DNA of 12,426 bases from Omnitrophica bacterium RIFOXYB12_FULL_50_7 (GCA_001804345.1 MHFU01000155.1:1-12426); one strand, 5' to 3'; positions 4,771 to 12,426 are shown, counted from the stretch's first letter. The notes: a model not told the origin generated them from the sequence alone. Program-made: numbers and translations.

Positions 4771-5373
4771 ATGCTATCCGATTCCGGTTGTAAGGATCCC
4801 GTCCTTCTGGAACAGGTTTTGAAGCAGTACGCTGCTGATTTTGCCTCTGAAAATGTCGCCGCCCGCGTCGTGGTACACAGTCTGTCGCTTGTAGGGATCG
4901 GTCTCTTTCCTGTCCTGGACCATTTAATTTTCCGTACCGTCCATCTAAAAGAAAGAGCGAACGAGTTTCTCGGGCTGGGGTATGAGAGAGATCTCGCCGC
5001 CAAGGTTCTTGAACACAAAGGGCATAGTGTGGAGGTTTTTCGAAGAGGATGTGCTCCGGCGATCCTGGTCGAACACCCTCATGAAAAGGCGGGGTTGGAT
5101 TGGATCGCGCATTTCGGAGATAAGAAGCCTTGTGCCATGGCGCTTCGCGTGGAGGACATTGAAGAGGCGGCTTTTCGTCTTGAAAAACAGGGCGTGAGTT
5201 TTATACGACCTCCGGCCGGGAAACACGGAGAAACTCTTCGTGAGATTGCCGTGTTACCTGAAGTGAAAGACGGCAAGAACGCGCATTATCTTGTTTTAGT
5301 GGAACGGCATGCGGGCGATCAGCGTTTTTATGCGCCTGATTTTTGGAATCATCCCCAAGAAAAAATCTTATGA
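4771..5373 (+). CDS. Putative VOC-fold (glyoxalase-like) protein of unknown function
   Basis: A 200-residue soluble protein. The frame is open further upstream (to 4636), but that part only translates the palindromic unit. ATG 4771 has a Shine-Dalgarno sequence (AAGGGA at 4759-4764) and begins a normal protein, so it is preferred. The pattern of two beta-alpha-beta-beta-beta modules is suggested by VLDHLIFRTVHLKERANEFLGLGY (residues 48-71) and by WIAHFGDKKPCAMALRVEDIEEAAFRLEKQG (111-141), ending in HYLVLVERHAGDQRFYAPDFW. H51, H114 and E178 lie where vicinal-oxygen-chelate enzymes place metal ligands. The N-terminal part also resembles DUF1338 (HglS-type 2-oxoadipate dioxygenase) faintly. The substrate is unknown. 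Its stop overlaps the next start (ATGA at 5370-5373), which indicates translational coupling to the kinase/deaminase gene. Confidence 0.6.
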   Translation: MLSDSGCKDPVLLEQVLKQYAADFASENVAARVVVHSLSLVGIGLFPVLDHLIFRTVHLKERANEFLGLGYERDLAAKVLEHKGHSVEVFRRGCAPAILVEHPHEKAGLDWIAHFGDKKPCAMALRVEDIEEAAFRLEKQGVSFIRPPAGKHGETLREIAVLPEVKDGKNAHYLVLVERHAGDQRFYAPDFWNHPQEKIL

Positions 5374-6371
5374 TTATTGGGCTTACGGGCAAGAACGGAT
5401 CGGGGAAAGGGGAGGCGGCGAATTTCCTTAAAGACCGCGGTTTTCATTATTATTCGCTCTCTGACGCGCTCCGGGAGGAGGCCAGAAAACGCGGGCAGGA
5501 GATTACGCGCGAAGTGCTTGTCGTGCTCGGCAATGAATTGCGCGAAAAAGAAGGGCCGGGTTGTCTTGCCGAGCGGATCTTCGCGAAGCTTGATCCCGAA
5601 AAGAATTATGTGATCGATTCCATCCGTCATCCTTCCGAGGTCCAGGTTTTCCGCCGTCGCAGTGATTTCACTCTTGTTCGTGTCCATGCTCCGGAGCGGC
5701 TCCGTTTCGAACGCCTCAAACAGCGCGGCCGGGAGAACGATCCCCGGGTATGGGAGGATTTTCAGGCGCTTGAGGCCAAGGAAGCCAAAAGTTCGAGTCA
5801 AACCGACCAACAGCTCGATCAGACGATCGCTTTGGCAGATCTCCAGGTGGATAACAACGGGCCGCTTAAGGAAATGCATGAAAAGGTGAAGTTGATCTTT
5901 CTTGACCTCGCGCAAAAAGCCCTGCGGCCGGGTTGGGATGAATATTTTATGAATATCGCCAAGGTCGTGGCCATGCGTGCCAACTGCATGAAACGGAAGA
6001 TCGCCGCCGTGATCGTGAAGGACAAGCGCATCATTTCGACCGGTTACAACGGAACGCCTCGAGGCATCAAGAACTGTAGCGACGGGGGTTGTTCTCGCTG
6101 CACCGCGATCGATGCTTCCGGGAAAGACCTCGGAGAATGTCTCTGCTCACATGGCGAAGAGAACGCGATTGTTCAGGCAGCCTATCATGGCGTGAGCGTC
6201 AAAGGCGCCACGCTTTACACGACTTTTTCTCCCTGCCTTATGTGCACTAAGATGATTATCAACTCCGGGATTGGTGAGGTCGTCTTCCAGGGGAATTATC
6301 CGTTCCTGGAGATCGCCCTCAAACTGCTTGAGCAGGCCGGCGTGACGGTCCGCAAGATCACTTCCTCCTGA
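5370..6371 (+). CDS. P-loop kinase-like / dCMP deaminase fusion protein
   Basis: A 333-residue two-domain protein. Residues 1-175 form a nucleotide-kinase-like P-loop domain: MIIGLTGKNGSGKGE with Walker A at 7-14, a DSIRHPSE motif (83-90), and an R-rich lid LRFERLKQRGREND (111-124), as in dephospho-CoA or NMP kinases. Residues 190-333 form a deoxycytidylate deaminase of the eukaryote-like class: KRKIAAVIVKDKRIISTGYNGTPRG, extra cysteines C236, C241, C244, C257 and C259, the catalytic zinc motif H261-G-E263-NAI, and SPCLMC (C289, C292). dCMP deaminase makes dUMP for dTMP synthesis. The arrangement parallels yeast Dcd1, which also has an N-terminal P-loop-like region, but here the P-loop is intact. 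ATG 5370 is chosen over 5343 because P-loop proteins of this type start right before the first strand, and it overlaps the upstream stop. The deaminase call is firm; kinase activity is inferred. Confidence 0.88.
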   Translation: MIIGLTGKNGSGKGEAANFLKDRGFHYYSLSDALREEARKRGQEITREVLVVLGNELREKEGPGCLAERIFAKLDPEKNYVIDSIRHPSEVQVFRRRSDFTLVRVHAPERLRFERLKQRGRENDPRVWEDFQALEAKEAKSSSQTDQQLDQTIALADLQVDNNGPLKEMHEKVKLIFLDLAQKALRPGWDEYFMNIAKVVAMRANCMKRKIAAVIVKDKRIISTGYNGTPRGIKNCSDGGCSRCTAIDASGKDLGECLCSHGEENAIVQAAYHGVSVKGATLYTTFSPCLMCTKMIINSGIGEVVFQGNYPFLEIALKLLEQAGVTVRKITSS

Positions 6372-6383
6372 CCCAAGGTTCTC

Positions 6384-7613
6384 ATGACCGAAAGTGAGAA
6401 ATCCTTCCGCACAAGTTTCGGGCTTAAAGGGATCGTTCAGCACCAACTCGATCAAAGTTACCACAGCCCGCTCATCGATAAGATCCGCGCTGCCGGATTC
6501 TTGCTGAAAACAGGGCGCTTGGAGATCCATCTTGCGAAGGAATTCGGTTTTTGCTACGGAGTCGAACGCGCCGTGGAATATGCCTACGAGACCCGTGCCC
6601 GTTTTCCGGACCGGCGTATTTTTCTGACCAATGAGATCATCCATAATCCCCGCGTGAACGCGGAACTTCAGGGGATGGGAGTGAAGATTCTCACCGACGA
6701 TGCTTCGCGTTCCGAGATCACCGAAAAAGATGTGGTGATCATGCCCGCTTTTGGGGTGCCGGTCGAAGCTCTGAGAGAATTCGAAAAGAAACGCTGTGTG
6801 ATCGTGGACACGACCTGCGGGTCCGTTATGAGCGTGTGGCGTCGTGTGGAATCCTACAGCCAGGATGGGTTTACGTCCGTGATCCACGGGAAATACGACC
6901 ATGAAGAAACACGTGCGACTTGCTCACGGGCTGTGAAATATCTTGTCGTGAAGGATAAAGCGCAGGCGGAGCAGGTCTGTAAATATATTGCTGGGGACCC
7001 CGCAGGGGCCTGGCAAAAGACTCCAGGTGGGAAACGGGGAACATTCCTCGAGAAATTCAAGAGCGCATGTTCAGAGGGTTTTGATCCGGACAAAGATCTA
7101 GGGAAAATCGGGTTTGCCAACCAGACGACGATGTTGTCGCGCGAATCGATCGAGATCTCGGAAATGTTGCGCGAGGCTCTCCGGGCTCGTTATGGTGAGG
7201 CCGAACTTCAGGTGCGTTTCCGCCATTTTGACACGATCTGCTCCGCGACTCAGGACCGGCAGGACGCGATCCGAAAACTTGGCGAGAAAAAAATGAATGT
7301 TATTCTCGTGATCGGCGGTTACAAGTCGAGCAACACAGGCCATCTAGCGGAGATCGCTTCGGAATTCTGTCCGGCCTATCATGTGGAAGATGCTTCTGCG
7401 ATCGTCTCGCGCGAGAAGATCCGGCACAAGAAGACCGGAGCTCAGGAGATCGTCGAAACTGAGGGATGGTTACAAAAAAGGGGTCAGGCACCTTTTTTTA
7501 CGGAGACAAAAAAGATTTCTGACCCCCTTCAGATCGGTATTACGGCCGGGGCGTCCACGCCTAACCGTGTGGTTGAAGAAGTCATCCAGCGCCTCATCGA
7601 TATTTCCGGGTGA
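6384..7613 (+). CDS. ispH: 4-hydroxy-3-methylbut-2-enyl diphosphate reductase (long form)
   Basis: Last step of the MEP pathway: reduces HMBPP to IPP and DMAPP with an Fe-S cluster. The 409-residue protein is of the longer, cyanobacteria/plant-like type. Cluster ligands are C57 (EFGFCYGVERAV), C145 (DTTCGSVMSVW) and C286 (TICSATQDRQDA). Substrate-binding elements are visible: NEIIHNP (H87), HGKYDHEE (H173), SSNT (315-318) and GASTP (389-393). Residues 363-381 (from LQKRGQAPFF to ISDP) are an insertion encoded by a REP-like hairpin (7480-7526) that keeps the frame, placed just before the conserved ITAGASTP block. The gene lies 12 nt after the kinase/deaminase gene, with AAGG as a weak Shine-Dalgarno sequence. 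The ferredoxin at 4300 is a possible electron donor, but nothing in the sequence proves this. Confidence 0.95.
   Translation: MTESEKSFRTSFGLKGIVQHQLDQSYHSPLIDKIRAAGFLLKTGRLEIHLAKEFGFCYGVERAVEYAYETRARFPDRRIFLTNEIIHNPRVNAELQGMGVKILTDDASRSEITEKDVVIMPAFGVPVEALREFEKKRCVIVDTTCGSVMSVWRRVESYSQDGFTSVIHGKYDHEETRATCSRAVKYLVVKDKAQAEQVCKYIAGDPAGAWQKTPGGKRGTFLEKFKSACSEGFDPDKDLGKIGFANQTTMLSRESIEISEMLREALRARYGEAELQVRFRHFDTICSATQDRQDAIRKLGEKKMNVILVIGGYKSSNTGHLAEIASEFCPAYHVEDASAIVSREKIRHKKTGAQEIVETEGWLQKRGQAPFFTETKKISDPLQIGITAGASTPNRVVEEVIQRLIDISG
7480..7526. repeat. REP-like hairpin inserted in the ispH coding region
   Basis: GGGGTCAGGCACCTTTTTT (7480-7498) and AAAAAAGATTTCTGACCCC (7508-7526) pair at 16 of 19 positions around a 9-nt loop. 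GGGGTCAG...CTGACCCC arms with A/T-runs are typical of short dispersed palindromic repeats. It adds about 57 nt, so the ispH frame is kept. Confidence 0.8.
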
Positions 7614-7752
7614 TCTCAGGCCATGCCGGCAGGGAGGAATATAATCACCAGGTTTTTGTCCTGCGTCCCAAAAGGTCTGACGGTATACAGATTTAATGGA
7701 ATCCTGCCGATGAATACGGGTGCTGTAGAAAAGGCCCGTTTCCATAAAGGGA

Positions 7753-7781
7753 TTGAAGCTGAATATTCTCGTGTCTATAAT
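7753..7781 (+). promoter_or_regulatory. Sigma70-type promoter of the envelope operon
   Basis: TTGAAG (7753-7758), a 17-nt spacer, then a perfect TATAAT (7776-7781). Transcription would start near 7788, leaving a leader of about 50 nt before ATG 7839. The gap 7614-7752 before it holds nothing I recognise. Confidence 0.75.
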
Positions 7782-7838
7782 CCCGTCGCAGTTTGTTTTT
7801 CTGAAAGATAAACCGTAATAAGACGTTTGGAGATCACG

Positions 7839-9602
7839 ATGAAGAAGTCTCGTATCTTTTTTGCGGCCGTCGTTCTCTCATTATTGTTTTTTTCTCAGGA
7901 TCTTTTCGCGGCCGAGGTCTATTATCTCGGCCAGCCTTCCTCTCCCGAAGCCGTTCAGCTCTCTAAAGACCGGGATCTGAGTCTTAAAAAGCGGTTTAAG
8001 GACCTTTTTGATTTTGGCTCTTTCGGAGAATACAAGCCCGACCGGACCGGCCAGATATCGGGGAGCGTTCTCGCAGAAGTCGACTGGAACCAGATAAGCG
8101 GGAACATTGGCAATTCGTTCCTCGAGCGCGGCACGGATTATCTGACCGAATCGAGTATCAACGCGTGGGAGCAGTTGTGGCGGGACTACAAGGTTGAATC
8201 TCGGGTTATGATCCGAAAGACCGACAACCCGCAGATCGAGACGATGCGCTCCCTGCGTCTGAAAGAGCTGAATGTCAGGCTCTATAATCCTTATAACATG
8301 CTTGAGTTCGGAGACCTTTATGCTGATTTCACGAATTTTACGCTCGGTTCTTCGTTGGAAGGTTTTCGTGGCGATTTTAACCCGCTCCCGAACGCTCGAG
8401 TGGAACCCCGGATTCAGTTCATTGCGACGCGAAAAAACGAAGAGGACGTTTGGGCCGGACAATATCAGCGGAATGTTTTCGGCGGTAAGTTCGACCTGAA
8501 TTTTCTGAAAGATGCGTGGTTTTTTTCTTTGGTGCGGCTCGGAAGCCAGTGTGTGACAAGCCAGGATGACCGGGCCACAGCCTGGCATGTGACTCCGTCG
8601 GGGACGAAGGTGCAGGACTTAAGCAACACGGTCTTCGGACTTGACGGGGATGTGAATTTCAAAAAATATTTTAATTTCCGGTGGGAATGGGCCCGGAGCG
8701 CCTATGTCGAGGATACCAGCGCTCTTATAAACCAAACCCAGTATGGCAACGCCCTGAGGCTGGAGCCTTCGTTCAGCTCCCGCTATGTAAATTTCCGTTA
8801 CCTCTATTATTACGTCCAGCCTTCCTTTTATACCGAAGTCGGATCGGCCTCGACCGACAAAGTTCAGCATCAGTTCACTCTCGATCTCACGCCGTGGGAC
8901 AAGGTCCGGCTTTCATTTGTTGAGAACTATTATTGGAATCATCTCGAGCGGAGCAACCAGCCCTATCGGACGATCAATGACGAAAAGTACATCACGCTTT
9001 ATCTTCGGCCCTGGGAAGCGCGCCGCAACTTTGATGTTCGCACCTATTTTAATTATCTTGATCAACACTCTGATAATTTCCCGACCGAGACTGTGGAGAC
9101 GAACACCACAACGACCGGTTTTTCGGTCAACGACCGTATTTGGGAAACGAGCGTCGGGGGCAGGTATGAATATCGCGCCTACCGTAACATCAAAGACAAA
9201 GGCAATAACGATTATTTCAATCGCCTGGGTGCGAACGTGAGCCGGGATTTCAAGCTTTTCACAAAACGGCTTTTCATTTCGGGAGATTTCACGTTTGATT
9301 TCCATAATCCCCAAAGCGAGGATGATAATGAAGTCACAACCGGCGTTTCACTTAACGGGCAGTACGACGTTTGGGAGCGCCTTGCGATACGTGGTGGGAT
9401 GAATATCCAGGACTCTTCGGCCGCCGCGCCTGATTCGGGGTATTTGAACACGCGTTCTTTCGGAGAGCTTGATTTTCTGGTCGGTAAAAAGCGGGGAAGT
9501 CATTTGATCGCGAGGATCGAAAGGAATGTGTACAACAACGTGGACGGGACGCAGGATTATAAGGAATTGCGCGCCATCACGAAGTTTGTCAGCCAGTTCT
9601 AA
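7839..9602 (+). CDS. Putative outer-membrane beta-barrel protein
   Basis: A 587-residue exported protein. ATG 7839 is chosen because GGAG (7829-7832) sits 6 nt upstream and the protein then begins with a classic signal peptide (MKKSRIFFAAVVLSLLFFSQDLFA, cleavage before AEVYYLG); the in-frame TTG at 7827 would overlap the ribosome binding site. The mature protein is rich in Tyr, Trp, Phe, Asn and Arg in alternating patterns and has no hydrophobic helices. It ends in a terminal Phe (KFVSQF) as needed for BAM-dependent insertion. A segment LRLKELNVRLYNPYNMLEFGDLYADFTNFTLGSSLEGFRG (about residues 130-170) has the look of barrel families in which a strand carries GDxxxxFxxFTLxxxLxG, but I cannot name the family. 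It is first in a probable operon with a lipoprotein and a large secreted protein. The ligand or exported substrate is unknown. Confidence 0.75.
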   Translation: MKKSRIFFAAVVLSLLFFSQDLFAAEVYYLGQPSSPEAVQLSKDRDLSLKKRFKDLFDFGSFGEYKPDRTGQISGSVLAEVDWNQISGNIGNSFLERGTDYLTESSINAWEQLWRDYKVESRVMIRKTDNPQIETMRSLRLKELNVRLYNPYNMLEFGDLYADFTNFTLGSSLEGFRGDFNPLPNARVEPRIQFIATRKNEEDVWAGQYQRNVFGGKFDLNFLKDAWFFSLVRLGSQCVTSQDDRATAWHVTPSGTKVQDLSNTVFGLDGDVNFKKYFNFRWEWARSAYVEDTSALINQTQYGNALRLEPSFSSRYVNFRYLYYYVQPSFYTEVGSASTDKVQHQFTLDLTPWDKVRLSFVENYYWNHLERSNQPYRTINDEKYITLYLRPWEARRNFDVRTYFNYLDQHSDNFPTETVETNTTTTGFSVNDRIWETSVGGRYEYRAYRNIKDKGNNDYFNRLGANVSRDFKLFTKRLFISGDFTFDFHNPQSEDDNEVTTGVSLNGQYDVWERLAIRGGMNIQDSSAAAPDSGYLNTRSFGELDFLVGKKRGSHLIARIERNVYNNVDGTQDYKELRAITKFVSQF

Positions 9603-9667
9603 TGCCGCACAACTATTGATGTTATGGGTTTGCGGTGCTCATGGACAATCCAAGAAATTTTCAACTT

Positions 9668-9674
9668 AAAGGAG
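9668..9674 (+). promoter_or_regulatory. Ribosome binding site that fixes a GTG start
   Basis: AAAGGAG ends 5 nt before GTG 9680. The longer ATG frame from 9635 has no such site and would place a non-signal stretch before the signal peptide. Confidence 0.75.
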
Positions 9675-9679
9675 ATCTT

Positions 9680-10162
9680 GTGAATAAGCGTCCTTTTATC
9701 CAAAGAGTCATGGCTCTAGGTGTGGCGGTGCTCATGGTTGGAGTTCTGAACGGCTGCGCGCCGCAGAGCGCTTTGCAGAGTCCGGATACTCCGATGAAGG
9801 ACGAATACGCGCTGGGGAAGGGTTTGCTTAACGATGTTTTTTCAGTTTACCGGAATTATACGCGGGACTCTTTTGACAGGATCGTCTCGAGGGACTTTAA
9901 TCCGGTCCGGAGCGAATTCGCGAACGGGGTTGAACGTGGATTTTACGGGGCGCGCCAGATCGATCTTTATCCGATCGTGGATTCCGTGGTCACGAATAAG
10001 GACCTGGTAAGCGTTTCTTTCCACTGGGAGAAAAAAGTTGCGACGTATACCGGCGGAAATTACAAAAATCTTACAGGCCGGGCCGAATACGTATTCCGGA
10101 ACGAAACCGGCACGTGGCGACTTTATCGGGTCGGTGGAGATGACCCTATGGTCATGAATTAG
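9680..10162 (+). CDS. Small putative lipoprotein with NTF2-like look
   Basis: 160 residues from GTG 9680, preceded by AAAGGAG. The N-terminus NKRPFIQRVMALGVAVLMVGVLNGC is a lipoprotein signal peptide with lipobox LNGC; C26 would be lipidated. The mature part (about 135 residues) begins with a short linker APQSALQSPDTP. It continues as an alpha+beta domain with a helix-rich first part (LLNDVFSVYRNYTRDSFDRIVSRDF) and alternating strands ending in GRAEYVFRNETGTWRLYRVGGDDP. This order resembles SnoaL/NTF2-like (cystatin-like) folds, where the last strand WRLYRVGG packs in a cone-shaped pocket. This is a fold guess; no catalytic residues can be named. It lies 77 nt after the barrel gene and 10 nt before the next, so it probably works with them in the envelope. 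Confidence 0.75.
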   Translation: MNKRPFIQRVMALGVAVLMVGVLNGCAPQSALQSPDTPMKDEYALGKGLLNDVFSVYRNYTRDSFDRIVSRDFNPVRSEFANGVERGFYGARQIDLYPIVDSVVTNKDLVSVSFHWEKKVATYTGGNYKNLTGRAEYVFRNETGTWRLYRVGGDDPMVMN

Positions 10163-10172
10163 GATCGAGAAA

Positions 10173-12426
10173 ATGAAAAAAAAGATCTTATCTGTCTTTC
10201 TTTGCGGGGTCCTTTCCGTGAGTGTTTCTTCTTTGGGGCTTGCGATTTCCGCGCAGGAGGAACTGGTCCATCAACAGATCCAGTTCACGAAAGAACGGAT
10301 CACCCAGCACAAGGCCGAGCTCAAAGCGCTCTATACCCAATTTGAGGCAAATCCCTCGCCGGATGTATATGCCAAAACCCAGGTTCTTTCGGCCAATATC
10401 CAGCAGGAACGGGGGATCCTGAACAGTCTTGACCTCGCGTTGCGCGATGCCCAAGCTTCCACCAGTTGGAAGGCCATGCTGGACGACGCGGCCAGGGAAT
10501 CAAGTGTCATTTCGGCCGGCGCGATCGCGCTTACCAGCGTCGCCAATGCCGGCAAGTGGATCTTTGGCGTGAGTCAGGATGATATTTACGGCGAGGGCTG
10601 GAAGAACGCCGAATATTTGAACGCCAATGTTATGGCGGAAGCGAAAAAGATCGACGAAGAATCCAAGGCGATCCGGAAGGCTCTGAATGAAATCCAGACG
10701 AAGATCGACTCATCCGGGACTACCGATCAGGACATCATCGCGTTCCAGAACGATCTGGTTACGCGGTTGCAGAAGTTGCAGGCGCGCAGTGTGCTTGTGA
10801 AACAAAACATGAAGTTCATGATCCAGGTCTATAAGGCGGAGAAACAGAACCTTCCGGCTTCTCAGATTTTTTGGGGAGATACCATGGGCCGTTATATCGA
10901 GCAGGTTATAAAAGAAGTGGATCTGGGCCGGCTCATCGATTTTGCCATTGATCTCGCAGAAGGGAACATCATCAAGCCGCTCGTGAAGCTGATCAAACCC
11001 ATGATCAAAACCGCGATCGGGGATTATCTGGCCAAGGCGCGCGGAGGGGCGCAGCTGACGCCCGAAATTATTGACGACCTTGTTTTTTCGATCCTTTTTA
11101 ATGCAGGGGGTTCCGGCGGCGTTTCGAAAGCGTTGCAGGATAAGTTGAAATCCAAGGTCACGGGGAAAGTGATCGAAGGGGTTGTGACCGGAGTACTCCA
11201 GACTGAAGCGACGGTGATTATCGGGAAAGCCGAAGGAAAGGCGTACGACATCCTGAAGGATCAAATTTCGAAATTACCCGTCGATGCTAATTTCCCTGGA
11301 AATCTTGATGTCGCGCGCCAGACCGCGGAACAGCTCGCCAAGCAGAACGCGAAGATCATCTCGGACAAGGCGTTGAAACGTATCGGCGAAATGAAATCGA
11401 CCGGGAAAATGATCAAAGATCTCTGGGATTTGGTCTTCAAAGATGTTGTCCAGGCCTACCTGAACAGCGATGCGTTTACGAACGCGATCAAGGCAGCCAA
11501 TGAGGCCTGTTCGGGCTGGCGGGAACAGTACCGGAAGATTGCTAAAGAGATGATCGATACGGAAGATGAATACGTGAACGCCAAATGGTTCTCGGGGGGA
11601 AGGACAATGCCTGCGGGGACACCTCCGGCCCAACAAGTGGATGAAATGGCTGCGGTCAGGGATACTTATGTCAAGATGGATCCTGATCAAGCGATCGCGA
11701 CGCTTGAAGATATCCGTGATTCTCTTAAGAGTGAAGAGGCGAAGGGCGGGGATCTTACACTCTCCGAGGTCCAGTCCAAGGAATCGGCGCAGTTCAACAT
11801 GGTGCTTTCAGGTCAAATGCCTTTTTCGGGTATGGCCTTTCCGGACGTGTATGCCTTGACTATTAACAATGTCTCGGAACCCTGCGTGCAGCTTGGCCAA
11901 CAGCAGAGCAAGATTTATATGGAGAAAAGCGATCAATGCCAATCGTTTTTCCATGCTGCAAACGAAGCCTCCTGGAGGGGATGTCTCAATGAGTTGACCG
12001 TCTTGAGTCAGGAACACCAGAAGGCATTTCAGGAGTGCCAAAAGAACACGGTTGTGTCAGCTTATCGGGGCTACGCCGCAGTCCGTGCGGACATGATCCG
12101 TCAAGTTTATAAAAAGATCGAGGAAGACCATCTTCGGCGCCTCGGCATGATCAAAGAAGAGTTGGCTCCCGCGTACGCCTGGGCAGGCGCGTGGAAATCT
12201 GAGGTGGAGAACCTGAAGAAAGTTTTGGATCAAGCCATCGCACTTCCTTATTTCAAGGAACTGGACCCCCTGCCGGATCTTCCTCAGGGTCTTGGGACCG
12301 AAGACCCTCCTACCGGGTATGACGAGGCGAAAAACAGAGAGCAGCTCGGCGCACTTCAAAAATTCATAACACTAGCCGCCGGGATCGATTCCAGGAGGAC
12401 GGAAAAAGCCATGGAGGACGCCAATT
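10173..12426 (+). CDS. Large secreted helical protein of unknown family, 3'-truncated
   Basis: The frame from ATG 10173 is open to the right edge (751 codons, no stop). A signal peptide (MKKKILSVFLCGVLSVSVSSLGLAISA, cleavage before QEE) directs it out of the cytoplasm. Residues 28-100 are a charged helical, coiled-coil-like region. Residues 108-130 are Ala-rich and mildly hydrophobic, followed by another coiled coil (about 150-225). Residues 245-365 alternate amphipathic helices and Gly-rich turns (GGAQLTPEIIDDLVFSILFNAGGSGG-like), reminiscent of membrane-active or lipid-binding segments. Residues 571-622 carry four cysteines spaced C571-x17-C589-x14-C604-x17-C622, which suits a disulfide-clamped helical hairpin. 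I recognise no family. It follows the lipoprotein gene by 10 nt and is probably co-translated with it. Size and helical content would fit a periplasmic or extracellular partner of the barrel protein. Confidence 0.8.
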   Translation, partial: MKKKILSVFLCGVLSVSVSSLGLAISAQEELVHQQIQFTKERITQHKAELKALYTQFEANPSPDVYAKTQVLSANIQQERGILNSLDLALRDAQASTSWKAMLDDAARESSVISAGAIALTSVANAGKWIFGVSQDDIYGEGWKNAEYLNANVMAEAKKIDEESKAIRKALNEIQTKIDSSGTTDQDIIAFQNDLVTRLQKLQARSVLVKQNMKFMIQVYKAEKQNLPASQIFWGDTMGRYIEQVIKEVDLGRLIDFAIDLAEGNIIKPLVKLIKPMIKTAIGDYLAKARGGAQLTPEIIDDLVFSILFNAGGSGGVSKALQDKLKSKVTGKVIEGVVTGVLQTEATVIIGKAEGKAYDILKDQISKLPVDANFPGNLDVARQTAEQLAKQNAKIISDKALKRIGEMKSTGKMIKDLWDLVFKDVVQAYLNSDAFTNAIKAANEACSGWREQYRKIAKEMIDTEDEYVNAKWFSGGRTMPAGTPPAQQVDEMAAVRDTYVKMDPDQAIATLEDIRDSLKSEEAKGGDLTLSEVQSKESAQFNMVLSGQMPFSGMAFPDVYALTINNVSEPCVQLGQQQSKIYMEKSDQCQSFFHAANEASWRGCLNELTVLSQEHQKAFQECQKNTVVSAYRGYAAVRADMIRQVYKKIEEDHLRRLGMIKEELAPAYAWAGAWKSEVENLKKVLDQAIALPYFKELDPLPDLPQGLGTEDPPTGYDEAKNREQLGALQKFITLAAGIDSRRTEKAMEDAN

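Noticed and set aside
6147..6902. 251-codon minus-strand frame
   Set aside because: It overlaps antisense the catalytic parts of the dCMP deaminase and IspH, both certain genes; typical shadow frame.
7623..7811. 62-codon plus-strand frame between ispH and the barrel gene
   Set aside because: It covers the promoter TTGAAG-N17-TATAAT, has no protein motif and is not supported by context.
7881..8588. 235-codon minus-strand frame
   Set aside because: It is antisense to the signal peptide and N-terminal half of the barrel protein and lacks its own start signals.

Overview
The window reads as a stretch of chromosome from a Gram-negative (two-membrane) bacterium. It encodes a Sec-exported protein that looks like an outer-membrane beta-barrel with a terminal Phe, a lipoprotein and a further exported protein. 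It also encodes the MEP isoprenoid enzyme IspH and a seven-iron type ferredoxin. The style of the repeats (the CCTGCCTGCC palindrome, REP-like GGGGTCAG hairpins) and the mix of genes remind me of uncultivated lineages such as Omnitrophota or Elusimicrobiota. That placement is an impression and has not been tested. All credible genes are on the + strand; I see no rRNA, tRNA, CRISPR array or autonomous transposase.

Layout. 1-680: 3' part of a DUF819 membrane protein. 779-1321: ORF6N-domain DNA-binding protein. 1322-1792: no gene; it holds a 353-bp MITE-like element (1385-1737) with 22-bp perfect terminal inverted repeats and a 9-bp target duplication. 1793-3312: HAD-family phosphatase, a cupin gene broken by a 1-nt insertion, and a hemerythrin-like protein. 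3364-4191: HtpX-type membrane metalloprotease whose natural start seems to be lost by a second 1-nt insertion. 4227-4611: a clear sigma70-type promoter directly abutting a 16-bp tandem repeat, then a ferredoxin gene. 4624-4715: cruciform-like unit around a perfect 32-bp palindrome. 4771-7613: a tight three-gene operon consisting of a VOC-like protein, a P-loop kinase/dCMP deaminase fusion, and ispH with an in-frame REP-like insertion. 7753-end: a promoter followed by a probable envelope operon of a putative beta-barrel, a lipoprotein and a large secreted helical protein that runs off the window.

How the genes may work together. The 4771-7613 operon joins nucleotide metabolism (dCMP to dUMP) with isoprenoid synthesis and has the close packing of housekeeping genes. 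The three exported products at 7839-12426 are adjacent, probably share one promoter, and none belongs to a family I can name with confidence. They are the best candidate here for an undescribed system: an outer-membrane barrel, a small NTF2-like lipoprotein, and a periplasmic or secreted helical protein of more than 750 residues with a symmetric C-x17-C-x14-C-x17-C motif.

The window is also unusual in the number of small repeat insertions and single-base lesions in an otherwise ordinary gene set. These are a MITE, an in-frame REP-like hairpin inside ispH, a long palindrome, and two +1 frameshifts in nearby genes.
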